Below the pieces are notes generated by a model. That model searched no databases and had not been told where the DNA came from. It saw only the letters and a list, made by a program, of their open reading frames with translations. From Hoeflea prorocentri (GTDB lineage: Bacteria > Pseudomonadota > Alphaproteobacteria > Rhizobiales > Rhizobiaceae), in NCBI RefSeq assembly GCF_027944115.1, contig NZ_JAPJZI010000001.1:4154001-4218000 (forward strand): a DNA stretch of 64,000 bases. The letters run 5' to 3'. The stretch's first letter is position 1. Each line of letters opens with the position of its first letter. Shown piece by piece: positions 9,526 through 17,590 of the stretch. Position numbers and translations under genes: made by a program.

Positions 9526-9737
9526 CAAACAGCGAGCATGATGAGCAAATGGCACGGTTGGAAGAGCATATAGCTCACCAGGCACGGACCATCGAGGAAC
9601 TCTCGGCGGAAATGGAAAAACAGTGGTCTGTCGTTGACCGGTTGGAAAGAAAACAGGAAAAACTGATCGAGCGGCTGCTTGCGCTGGAAGAGCGCTCGGC
9701 AGAGGAAACTCCCGTTACAAGACCCCCGCATTACTGA
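9522..9737 (+). CDS. slyX: SlyX family protein
   Basis: A 71-residue, highly charged, coiled-coil protein: MARLEEHIAHQARTIEELSA is followed by a heptad-like run of Leu/Ile and Lys/Glu. It ends in the short Pro-rich tail (RPPHY) that is diagnostic of SlyX proteins. The molecular role of SlyX is unknown. It overlaps the thioesterase stop by 4 bases and precedes the aminotransferase by 24 bases. Confidence 0.88.
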   Translation: MTNSEHDEQMARLEEHIAHQARTIEELSAEMEKQWSVVDRLERKQEKLIERLLALEERSAEETPVTRPPHY

Positions 9738-9761
9738 CGTTCAAGCCGACGAAAACGACCA

Positions 9762-10874
9762 ATGACCGAATTCTCACGCTTCACGCCGCTCGTTCAATCG
9801 CTGCCCGCGACGGTTCCCTTCGTTGGGCCCGAAACACAGGAACGGCAGGTTGGCAAGCCGTTTCGCGCCCGTATCGGAGCAAATGAAAACGGCTTTGGCC
9901 CGGCACCGTCCGTCAAGGATGCCATCCGCGCAGGCGCGGAAGATATCTGGAAGTACTGCGATCCGGAAAACCATGATTTGCGCGCAGCGCTCGGCGCGCA
10001 TCTTGGCGTTCCCATGGACCGCATTGCCATCGGCGAAGGGATTGACGGACTGCTTGGCCTTATCGTTCGCCAGGTTGTCCTTCCCGGTACACCGGTCGTG
10101 ACGTCGCTGGGAGCCTATCCGACGTTCAACTACCACGTCGCCGGCTTCGGCGGGCGGCTGGTCACGGTCCCTTACCGCGACGACAAGGAAGACCTGGAGG
10201 GGCTTTTAGAGGCGGTCAGGCGGGAAAATGCGCCGCTGGTCTATCTTGCCAATCCGGACAATCCGATGGGCACGTGGCACTCGGCGCAGTCGGTCGCGGC
10301 CTTCGCCGACGCCTTGCCGGAAGATACGCTTCTGGTGCTCGACGAGGCCTATTGCGAAACCGCGCCGCCGGACGCGTTGCCGGCAATCGATCGGCTCGCG
10401 GATATGCCCAATGTTCTGCGCCTGCGGACCTTTTCAAAGGGCTACGGGCTTGCCGGGCTGCGCTGCGGCTATGCCATCGGCAGCCTGGGAACGATCACGT
10501 CTTTCAAAAAGGTCTGCAACCATTTTGGCGTTAACCGGATGGCGCAGATCGCGGCGCTGGCCGCGGTGAACGATCAGGACTATCTGCGCTCGGTGTGCGA
10601 ACGGATCGAAACTGCCCGCCGGCGGCTCTACCGGATCGGGCGCGATAACGGGTTTGAGCCGCTGGGCTCTGCAACCAATTTTGTTGCCATTGATTGCGGC
10701 CGGGACGGCGCCTTTACCTCGCAATTGCTGAACGCCCTGATGGAGCGCGGGGTTTTTGTGCGCAAGCCGGGCGTGCCACCGCTCGACCGTTGTATCCGTA
10801 TCAGCGTCGGCCCGGACAGCGATCTCGATATCTTCGAAGAAGAGCTGCGCAACGTCATGGTGGACTTGTCTTGA
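9762..10874 (+). CDS. PLP-dependent aminotransferase, HisC-like (class I/II fold)
   Basis: The 370-residue fold-type-I aminotransferase shows IGANENGFGP (substrate end), ANPDNPMGT, VLDEAYCE and the PLP-lysine region TFSKGYGLAGLRCGYAIG with Lys at about residue 226. A C-terminal RISVG with Arg binds the carboxylate. It is closest in look to histidinol-phosphate aminotransferases. It is not in a his operon, so a role as a general aromatic or other amino-acid aminotransferase is equally likely. The start is the ATG at 9762. Confidence 0.85.
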   Translation: MTEFSRFTPLVQSLPATVPFVGPETQERQVGKPFRARIGANENGFGPAPSVKDAIRAGAEDIWKYCDPENHDLRAALGAHLGVPMDRIAIGEGIDGLLGLIVRQVVLPGTPVVTSLGAYPTFNYHVAGFGGRLVTVPYRDDKEDLEGLLEAVRRENAPLVYLANPDNPMGTWHSAQSVAAFADALPEDTLLVLDEAYCETAPPDALPAIDRLADMPNVLRLRTFSKGYGLAGLRCGYAIGSLGTITSFKKVCNHFGVNRMAQIAALAAVNDQDYLRSVCERIETARRRLYRIGRDNGFEPLGSATNFVAIDCGRDGAFTSQLLNALMERGVFVRKPGVPPLDRCIRISVGPDSDLDIFEEELRNVMVDLS

Positions 10875-10914
10875 GGCGGGCCGTGACGGTCATCCTGAAC
10901 GATCGGAACCGGAT

Positions 10915-11988
10915 GTGACAGATACTGCAAGACAATCCCATGGTCTTACTGCCGTGATGATGGGGGCGCTGCTCGTCCTGCAGGGCTGCGCAGGCATATC
11001 ATATGTCAACGGATCGCTGAGCGGACATCTGGAACTCATGTCCTCCGCGCAGCCGGTCGAACGGCTGCTTTATGACGACGCCACGCCGGAGCAACTGAAA
11101 GGACAACTGGCGCTGGCGCGAGAGATCCGGCAGTTCGCGATCGATCAGCTCGGCCTGCCGGACAACCGGAGCTACCGCAGCTATGTGGACACAGAACGCG
11201 AGTTCGTGACCTGGGCGGTCTTTGCCGCACCGGAATTGTCCCTGCAGGTCAAGACCTGGTGTTTTCCGGTGACTGGCTGCGTGCCTTATCGCGGTTATTT
11301 CTCAAACGAAGCCGCTGTCGCCTTCGCGCGGGGTCTGCATGAGGAGGGGCTCGATGTCTATATCGGCGGCGTGCCGGCCTATTCGACGCTGGGCTGGTTC
11401 AACGACCCTTTGCTCAACACCATGTTCCTGCGCGGCGAACCCTATCTTGCCGGTGTCGTCTTTCACGAACTGTCGCATCAGCAGGTCTACGTGGCGGGCG
11501 ATTCGGCCTTTAATGAAGCGTTTGCCGTCTCGGTCGAGCAAACGGGCACGGAAGCCTGGCTAAACTATCGCGGCGAGACGGAAGCGCTGCGGCGCTATCG
11601 TCAATCGCTTGCCCGCGAGAAAGATTTCCTGGCGCTGATTGCACAAACGCGAAGCGATCTGTTCCGGGTTTACTCCGGTTCCGGCAGCCAGGCGGAAAAA
11701 AGGGCGGGCAAGAAAGCGGCCATTGAAACCATGCGGGCCCGCTATCGCCGTCTCAAGGCGCAAAAATGGAATGGTTATGACGGTTACGACGCCTGGATCA
11801 ATTCACCGATCAACAACGCCAAACTGGCGACCGTCTCGGTCTATAACGATCTGGTGCCGCAATTCCTGCGCCTGCTGGAGCTGTGTTCAGGCGACTATCC
11901 GCGCTACTATAAAACCGTCAAACGCCTCTCCCGGCTTGGAAAGGATAAACGCCGGGAGGCGCTCCAAAACAGCGGGTCCTGCGGCTAG
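10915..11988 (+). CDS. Predicted lipoprotein aminopeptidase (COG4324)
   Basis: The 357-residue protein starts with a lipoprotein signal peptide: a hydrophobic run ending in LLVLQGCAG, where the Cys would be lipidated. The zinc motif HELSHQQVY (HExxH) at mid-protein, followed by FNEAFAVSVEQTG supplying a further Glu, is typical of the uncharacterised COG4324 family. I chose GTG 10915; ATGs at 10957 and 10960 are alternatives that would still keep the lipobox. The long upstream frame extension overlaps the aminotransferase and is not real. It is convergent with the small exported-protein gene. Confidence 0.82.
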   Translation: MTDTARQSHGLTAVMMGALLVLQGCAGISYVNGSLSGHLELMSSAQPVERLLYDDATPEQLKGQLALAREIRQFAIDQLGLPDNRSYRSYVDTEREFVTWAVFAAPELSLQVKTWCFPVTGCVPYRGYFSNEAAVAFARGLHEEGLDVYIGGVPAYSTLGWFNDPLLNTMFLRGEPYLAGVVFHELSHQQVYVAGDSAFNEAFAVSVEQTGTEAWLNYRGETEALRRYRQSLAREKDFLALIAQTRSDLFRVYSGSGSQAEKRAGKKAAIETMRARYRRLKAQKWNGYDGYDAWINSPINNAKLATVSVYNDLVPQFLRLLELCSGDYPRYYKTVKRLSRLGKDKRREALQNSGSCG

Positions 11989-11996
11989 CGCACAGC

Positions 11997-12323
11997 TCAG
12001 ACTTGCGGGCCTTCAGCGATCTCCAGGGCTTCTTCCCAGGAGTGGCCGGCGGCCATGATGCAGGTGACGCCCTTGGTGGTGGTCATCAGGATCGTCCAGG
12101 TTCCCTTTTTCGAGGTATAGACCTCAAACATCGCATTTCCGGAGGAGGAAAGCCCCAAGGCGCGCGGTGCTTCCTTGTATTTGTCGCTCAACGCCTTGAG
12201 CAGGGATGTCCGGTCGCCGCATGCCATTCCGGACGCCTGCGCCTGCGTCGACAGCCCGAGAAGCGTCAAAGCAATAGTATATCCCAGTAGTTTTGTTGCA
12301 GCTTTAAGTTTTGAATTGTGCAT
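11997..12323 (-). CDS. Small exported protein of unknown function
   Basis: The 108-residue product has a clear Sec signal peptide (LLGYTIALTLLGLSTQAQASG, likely cleaved after AQA). The mature domain of ~80 residues has two Cys (ACGDR, VTCIM) that may form a disulfide. The segment TWTILMTTTKGVTC looks like a beta-strand pair. No family is recognised with confidence; proteins of this pattern are common and uncharacterised in rhizobia. I prefer the ATG at 12323 because AGAAAGG then sits at a normal distance; an ATG at 12329 is the alternative. The ~190 bases between it and the sigma-factor gene hold no gene. Confidence 0.65.
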   Translation of the reverse strand: MHNSKLKAATKLLGYTIALTLLGLSTQAQASGMACGDRTSLLKALSDKYKEAPRALGLSSSGNAMFEVYTSKKGTWTILMTTTKGVTCIMAAGHSWEEALEIAEGPQV

Positions 12324-12533
12324 GATCATACCTTTCTCAGCCAAATAGCTGTCTGACGAGAGGTTTATTCATGCACATGCGTCAGACGCACTTGGGAAAT
12401 GAACCAATAGACATGCGGTTCATATGAAAACTCCAAAACTAGATTGAGAATCAGTGTGCGCCTGATTGGTTAACAGAATCCTAACGGCATGATCACGATG
12501 CGCCTGCAGATACGCCATTCACACTTGGCCGGT

Positions 12534-13811
12534 TCATGCCTTATCGGTCGCCTGCAGTTCACTTTCCAGCCAGCGCCTTGCCGCAATATCGGTCGTCAAC
12601 GAGATTGCCTTTGCATAGGCTGTACGTGCGTCTTCAAGGCGACCGGCCTCGCGCAGCAAATGGGCGCGCGCCGCCCAATAGGGCTGAAAACCCGCCACAT
12701 CGTCCTGCCCGATCGCGACCAAGGCATCTTCAAGCGCGTTGAGGCCGGCAGACGCACCATAGGCCTGACCGACTGCCGCAGCACGGGCGACGGACGCTCC
12801 GGACGTCGGCGCAACGGTCATCAAGCCTTCATAAAGCTGGCAGACCGCGACCCAGTCGACCTGCCCCGTCGCGCGGCGCTCGGCGTGGACGGCCTGAATG
12901 GCAGCTTCAAGCTGGAAACGACCCGGCAAAGCGGCCCTGGCAGCCCGGCTTAACAGCACTGTGCCGCGCCGCAGCAGGGTCCCGTCCCAAAGGCCCGTAT
13001 CTTGCCGGTCAAGCGGCACGTAGGTGCCCTGCGTATCATATCTGGCATTGCGCCGCGCATAGGAAAAACACATCAGCGCATCGAAACCGAGCGCTTCCGG
13101 CTCATCCGGCATGAGGTCGGTCAGCACCGTTGCGAGATAAAGGACTTCGCTGGCCATATCTTCGGTCACATCGACATCCTGCCCGTCCCAGCCGAGCGCA
13201 TAAGCTCCATACAAAGCCTCCAGAACCGCCGTGAGGCGTTGCGGCAAGGCGCTGCTGTCAGGAATTGCAAACGGCACCTTTGAATCCCTGATCTTGCGTT
13301 TGGCGCGCACCAGGCGTTGCGCCAGGGTGGCAGCCGGCATCAGATAGGCGCTGGCGATCCCGGCGGCTTCGAAGCCGAGCACGGCCTGCATCATCAGGGG
13401 CGTGTGCACCGACGTATCGATTGCGGGATGGGCGCAGGCAAACATCAGTTCGAGCCGCTTCTCCGGCACCTCATCGCCATCGACAGTCTCGAATATGTGG
13501 GCAAAGTCCCGCATCGCGTAGCTTTCGTCATCGAGCGAGCCGTCCGTTGTGCGCGCTGCCGCACTTCTGGCGATATCGGTCAGGCGGTTTTTGGCTGAAG
13601 CGACCAGCCAGGCCTCAGGTTTTTCCGGAATGCCATCCCGCGGCCATGTCGCCAGTGCCTTTGCAAACGCATCGCCGAGCGCATCCTCGGCCTCGGCGAT
13701 GTTGCCGCTGCGGCTTGCCAGAATGGCGACCAGACGGCCATAGGACGCACGCGCAACACTGGCGGCAGCGGCGCGTGCGTCCCGGGTTTTCTGACTTGGT
13801 TCGCCGGACAA
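12534..13811 (-). CDS. ECF RNA polymerase sigma factor with long C-terminal extension (ECF42-like, COG4941)
   Basis: The 425-residue protein has sigma region 2 (VAILASRSGNIAEAEDALGD, then WPRDGIPEKPEAWLVASAKN) and region 4 (about residues 140-200). It then has a helical C-terminal extension of ~200 residues rich in TPR-like pairs (YALGWDGQD, AVHAERR, GLNALEDAL). This architecture plus an adjacent YCII/DGPF gene defines the ECF42 group, which lacks an anti-sigma factor and is thought to be controlled through the extension. It lies 3 bases downstream of the YCII gene on the same strand. Confidence 0.88.
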   Translation of the reverse strand: MSGEPSQKTRDARAAAASVARASYGRLVAILASRSGNIAEAEDALGDAFAKALATWPRDGIPEKPEAWLVASAKNRLTDIARSAAARTTDGSLDDESYAMRDFAHIFETVDGDEVPEKRLELMFACAHPAIDTSVHTPLMMQAVLGFEAAGIASAYLMPAATLAQRLVRAKRKIRDSKVPFAIPDSSALPQRLTAVLEALYGAYALGWDGQDVDVTEDMASEVLYLATVLTDLMPDEPEALGFDALMCFSYARRNARYDTQGTYVPLDRQDTGLWDGTLLRRGTVLLSRAARAALPGRFQLEAAIQAVHAERRATGQVDWVAVCQLYEGLMTVAPTSGASVARAAAVGQAYGASAGLNALEDALVAIGQDDVAGFQPYWAARAHLLREAGRLEDARTAYAKAISLTTDIAARRWLESELQATDKA

Positions 13812-13814
13812 GCG

Positions 13815-14183
13815 TCAGGCGTAGGGGTTGCCGCCCTCGGGCATTGCCGAGGCGCGGATTTCGATCGTCCCGTAATGCACAGCCGGGCATTTTTCTGCCC
13901 AGGCGAGCGCCGCGTCGAGATCCGGAACATCGATGACGAATGTGCCGCCAAGCTGTTCCTTCGTATCGGCAAAGGGACCGTCCTGGATTTTCCTGACGCC
14001 GCCGACCTTGCTGATGGACGTCGCTGTTGCCGATGGCTGCAACCAATCGGTATCCACGAGGACTCCGGCCTGTTTCAGCATGGCGATGTACTCGCCAAAG
14101 ACCTTCAGGCTTTGCTCGATCTCGGCCGGGCCGGCATCGGCAAAGGCCGCTTCGTCGCTGTAGAGAAAGAAAGTGTAGCGCAT
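13815..14183 (-). CDS. YCII-related (DGPF domain) protein
   Basis: The 122-residue alpha/beta ferredoxin-like protein contains the name-giving motif DGPFADTKEQLGGTFVI and an N-terminal MRYTFFLYSDE strand. Members of this family are routinely encoded next to ECF42 sigma factors, as here. Their biochemical role is not established; the His/Asp arrangement of YciI suggests a small enzymatic or binding function. It is first in a two-gene unit with the sigma factor. Confidence 0.85.
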   Translation of the reverse strand: MRYTFFLYSDEAAFADAGPAEIEQSLKVFGEYIAMLKQAGVLVDTDWLQPSATATSISKVGGVRKIQDGPFADTKEQLGGTFVIDVPDLDAALAWAEKCPAVHYGTIEIRASAMPEGGNPYA

Positions 14184-14209
14184 GATCAGGTTCCTTCTTC
14201 TATCTGGTT

Positions 14210-14728
14210 TCAGTTCCGGCTCGAGACAGTGCCGGCGAGCAGCTTGAGGCCAAGTTCATAGTCCGGCCCCAACATGCGGTCCAGAAAAATCCCGAACACG
14301 CGGCCAACGGGGTTCATGCCGAATTCCATGCGGGTGGACCAGGTCACTTTCGTTCCGTCTGCAGCCGGCTCAAGACCGAAGGTCGTTACCGGCTTGCCCA
14401 TCGCGCCGAGGTCGATCAGCATGGTCACCGATCTATTGTCATCAAGCGCGGTGATGGTCTGCGTACCCTTGCCGTCCTTGCCCTCAAAGGCAAACCCCGA
14501 CCCGACACCGGAAGATGGTCCGTGCATGGTGATCTTCAGATCGGGATCCTTTTGCTTGTAGGGATTGAAGCGCTGATATCCTTCATTCGAGGCGATGACC
14601 GGGAATACTTCGTTTGCCGGTGCAGGCACGATAGCCGAGCGCTCCACGGTTTTGCTGGCGGGCAGCAGGAAGGGTGTTGCGACGATAATGGCGACTGCTA
14701 TCGCGCCAACGGTCAGGTAGGTGTTCAT
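14210..14728 (-). CDS. SRPBCC-family protein with N-terminal membrane anchor
   Basis: The 172-residue protein has one hydrophobic N-terminal helix (residues ~3-24) followed by a START/Bet v1-type ligand-binding domain. Cues are IVPAPANEVFPVIASNEGY (the usual opening of polyketide-cyclase-like SRPBCC proteins) and VTWSTRMEFGMNPVGRV near the end. I chose ATG 14728, preceded by AGGAG with 8-base spacing; a longer frame to 14782 lacks a binding site. The ligand is unknown. It lies 26 bases upstream of the YCII gene and may share its transcript. Confidence 0.75.
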   Translation of the reverse strand: MNTYLTVGAIAVAIIVATPFLLPASKTVERSAIVPAPANEVFPVIASNEGYQRFNPYKQKDPDLKITMHGPSSGVGSGFAFEGKDGKGTQTITALDDNRSVTMLIDLGAMGKPVTTFGLEPAADGTKVTWSTRMEFGMNPVGRVFGIFLDRMLGPDYELGLKLLAGTVSSRN

Positions 14729-14887
14729 ATCGGTGGCTCCTGTTTGTCTTTGACACTTGAAAGACGTTGCTTTCACCGACATGACGTTCGATCACCGCGC
14801 CAATCGACACAGGCGCAAGTTTTTTTGCAGTTTTTTTCTAAAACCTTACAAACACTTGTTTTTCCTATGATATATCTTATCCCGATA

Positions 14888-15271
14888 TCAGCCCTTTGAC
14901 GAATGACAAACGGCCTGAAGCTTGTTTCCGTCCGGATCGCGCACGTAGGCGCCGTAGTAATCGGCGTGGTAGTGCGGGCGCAGACCCGGAGCACCTTCAT
15001 CCGTTCCGCCATGGGCGATCGCCGCCGCGTGAAAAGCATCCACAGCCGCCCTGCTGCCCGCAAGGAATGCAACATGGGTGCCGTTGCCGCATGAAGCGGG
15101 CTGACCGTCATAGGCCGGGCCGATGAATATCTTCGGTCCCGTCATCTCGCCCCAGGCCATGCCTTCCTCGTGCTCAAAAAGAACCGGTAAATCCAGCGCC
15201 GCTGCTACCGCCTGCCAGAAGGGCCTGGCCCGTGGCCAATCATTTGTGCCGAGTGTGATGTGACTGAACAT
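14888..15271 (-). CDS. VOC family (glyoxalase/bleomycin-resistance-like) protein
   Basis: A 127-residue protein with the paired beta-alpha-beta-beta-beta modules of the vicinal-oxygen-chelate fold. It begins MFSHITLGTNDWPRARPFW (metal-ligand His) and ends with YYGAYVRDPDGNKLQAVCH, the standard second half with YxRDPDGN. The metal and substrate cannot be told from sequence. The ATG at 15271 fits better than an in-frame TTG at 15277. It precedes the SRPBCC gene on the same strand with ~160 bases between. Confidence 0.82.
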   Translation of the reverse strand: MFSHITLGTNDWPRARPFWQAVAAALDLPVLFEHEEGMAWGEMTGPKIFIGPAYDGQPASCGNGTHVAFLAGSRAAVDAFHAAAIAHGGTDEGAPGLRPHYHADYYGAYVRDPDGNKLQAVCHSSKG

Positions 15272-15317
15272 GCGCAATTTTTCCCGGTTGGCTTCAAATC
15301 AGCATAACTGTAGCAGA

Positions 15318-16739
15318 TCAGGTCTTGAGCATGCGCTCCAACGCGACGTAGTCCGTCTTGGACCGGTGCCGTCTGTCGAGCGGGATATTTCGCACATGCC
15401 GCACGCTCGCAACGCCGAGTGAGCCTGCCGCATCACTCCACTCAGCAAGCCGGGAGGCGTCACCGGCCACGGCCAGGACAGGTTCGCCGTCGATCTCTGC
15501 CAGCGCGGATCGTCCGACGCCCGGCCAGAACCGGGCTGCCGTCTCAACCGCAAAAGGATCGATACCGTCAATCCTTGCCTTAGTGCGACCGAGCAGCCAA
15601 AGCCGCCCGCTGTCGTCAAGGCGGGCGGCGTCGCCGGTCCGGTGGAAGATGCGGCCGTTGCGGCTGACCTTTGTTTCCGCATCGTGCGCGGGGTCGAGAT
15701 AGGCCTCGTTCACATGCGGGCCGGCAACAAGAATTTCTCCGTCTTCCAAAAGGATATCCACGGGACCAACCGGCGTTCCCGCCAACAATCCGGAACCCGT
15801 TTTCATCAACTCGAGATCGGCCTGATCAACATGCTCATAGTCCAGGTGGGCAATCGGCTCGGCTTCGGTCGATCCATAAACGGCGACCATGCGCATATCC
15901 GGCTGCAGCCTGTTCAGCCGCCGCATCGTATCGGGAAACACCGGCCCTCCGCCCGTGAGGATCGCATTCAGCGGCGGGAGACGGTCGGCATGGCTCAGGG
16001 TTTCACATATGACAGGCGGCACCAGCAGCCGCGTTACCCTGAAGGTTTCAATCTGCCTGTGAATCCGCTCCGCAGCCGCCTTGTCGTGACGGGATATTTT
16101 CCACGACGGAAGAACGGACGTGACACCCAAAGACAGGCAGACAAGAACAAACACCGGAAAGGCAACGAGATCGCGCTCCTCCCCGCTGCCCGAGTCAAGC
16201 AGCGGGCTGATGGCATCGTTTTGCGCCATCATGAATGCATGGCTGCGCGCGATGGCCTTCGGCGCACCGGTCGAACCGCTGGTAAAGGAGATCAGCGCCG
16301 TATCCTCGGTTAAAACGGTCGCCGGCGGCAAGGTTTCAGGACCGCCCTCCTGGGGGCTCAACCGGAGCTGGAGCCGACGCAGTTCCGGAACGAGCAGCCC
16401 CAGCCAACGGTACCAGCCCGATGCAAGGAATGCTTTCGGTTGCGTTGCACGGGCCGCATGCCTGAGACCTGCCAGCCCCATCGCAGGCTCCGGAAACACA
16501 ACCGTTGCGCCGATCTGCCAAAGGCCGGCGAGACATGCATAAAGATCGATGCCGACGGGCATGGCCATCAAGACGCGGTCGCCGCGGCCGATGCCGCGTG
16601 CGGCAAAACCTGCGGCAAGGGCGCGGGCACGGCGGTCAAGCGCATCATAGGTAACCGAGCGGCCGCCACCCTCGATGATGGCGGGGCGCGAACCGTGGCG
16701 TTCAACCGCCTTGGCGAATGCGTCGAGGATCGTGGTCAA
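15318..16739 (-). CDS. AMP-forming acyl-CoA synthetase/ligase family protein
   Basis: Last gene of the seven-gene isoprenoid-like cluster. The 473-residue ANL-superfamily enzyme has the P-loop TSGSTGAPK (153-161), the adenine motif VYGSTEAEPIAHL, the hinge region HRTGDAARLDDSG...LGRTKARI, and a C-terminal catalytic Lys candidate in SKTDYV (~461). It would activate a carboxylate as the adenylate, then pass it to CoA or another acceptor. It is shorter than typical acyl-CoA ligases (500-550), and the TEAEPIA motif recalls OleC-like beta-lactone synthetases, so the product may not be a CoA ester. Its ATG overlaps the GNAT stop by 4 bases. Confidence 0.85.
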   Translation of the reverse strand: MTTILDAFAKAVERHGSRPAIIEGGGRSVTYDALDRRARALAAGFAARGIGRGDRVLMAMPVGIDLYACLAGLWQIGATVVFPEPAMGLAGLRHAARATQPKAFLASGWYRWLGLLVPELRRLQLRLSPQEGGPETLPPATVLTEDTALISFTSGSTGAPKAIARSHAFMMAQNDAISPLLDSGSGEERDLVAFPVFVLVCLSLGVTSVLPSWKISRHDKAAAERIHRQIETFRVTRLLVPPVICETLSHADRLPPLNAILTGGGPVFPDTMRRLNRLQPDMRMVAVYGSTEAEPIAHLDYEHVDQADLELMKTGSGLLAGTPVGPVDILLEDGEILVAGPHVNEAYLDPAHDAETKVSRNGRIFHRTGDAARLDDSGRLWLLGRTKARIDGIDPFAVETAARFWPGVGRSALAEIDGEPVLAVAGDASRLAEWSDAAGSLGVASVRHVRNIPLDRRHRSKTDYVALERMLKT

Positions 16740-17590
16740 AGTACGCGCCCGAAGAGCGTATAGCGGCGAAACACCTCGGCGCCATGCATGCGGCTGCGCT
16801 CACGTGAGACATTGTCCGCGTGCATCAGCGCGTGAATGACGGTGTCAAAGCCGGTTTCAAGAGCCTTGCGGTGAAACGCGTCCGCCAGAAGATGTCCGAC
16901 ACCGCGCTGGCCGCTGGCATAGGTCTTCAAAATCGCGGTCTTTGTATCGGGACCCTGTGAGTAGTCGGGAATGCCAAACAGGAAACCGGCCAGCCGGTTG
17001 CCGGGCGCACGGGCAAAGAAGATCAACTCACGCCTGAGAAACGGAACATAGGGCATATAGAGGCCGAGGAAGGCTTCACGCGTAATCGGCTTGTAGTATG
17101 CATTGGCGGCAAAACCCGAAACCGAAAAATCATAGACCTCGCCGAAGAATGCTTCGGGGCTCTCACCGTCCCAGTTCACGACATCGATCCCGTCTGGATT
17201 TTCGGGTTCTGTGCCAATTGCATTTTTTGTCGCGACACGCATGGAAACATAGTGATCGATCTGGTCAAAGCCGGCCTCTCCAAGGGCCGCGACATCGTGA
17301 TCCCCGCTTGTCGGTTCCATGAGGAAGGCGGGCGAACCGTCGCTTTCCGTCACCGCCCGGTAGCTGTGCCAGGTATCGCCCTCCATCGGACCCAAGAGCG
17401 CTTCAAAGCCCTCGGCTCTCAAAGTTGCGGCGGCGAGAAGAAAAAGCTCTACGCCGTCCGCAACGGAGCCGATCTTCAGCTTCCCCAGAGCCGCCGTGCG
17501 TTTATTGTCCCAGGACGGCGCATCACGGTAGATGGACAGGCTGGAGCCGCCATGAGAAAGGGGCTGAACTGAGGTTTCCGACACGGTCAC
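16736..17590 (-). CDS. GNAT-family acyltransferase
   Basis: The 284-residue protein has a divergent N-terminal half. The C-terminal GNAT core includes TYASGQRGVGHLLADAFHRK, where the R/Q-x-x-G-x-G/A acyl-CoA loop is recognisable as QRGVGHL, then ALMHADNVSRERSRMHGAEVFRRY, the usual last helix-strand. The start is GTG 17590, which overlaps the upstream stop as GTGA (17590-17587); an AGGAAAG lies just before it. The longer upstream frame is antisense to the membrane-protein gene and can be ignored. The acyl donor could come from the adjacent AMP ligase. Confidence 0.78.
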   Translation of the reverse strand: MTVSETSVQPLSHGGSSLSIYRDAPSWDNKRTAALGKLKIGSVADGVELFLLAAATLRAEGFEALLGPMEGDTWHSYRAVTESDGSPAFLMEPTSGDHDVAALGEAGFDQIDHYVSMRVATKNAIGTEPENPDGIDVVNWDGESPEAFFGEVYDFSVSGFAANAYYKPITREAFLGLYMPYVPFLRRELIFFARAPGNRLAGFLFGIPDYSQGPDTKTAILKTYASGQRGVGHLLADAFHRKALETGFDTVIHALMHADNVSRERSRMHGAEVFRRYTLFGRVL

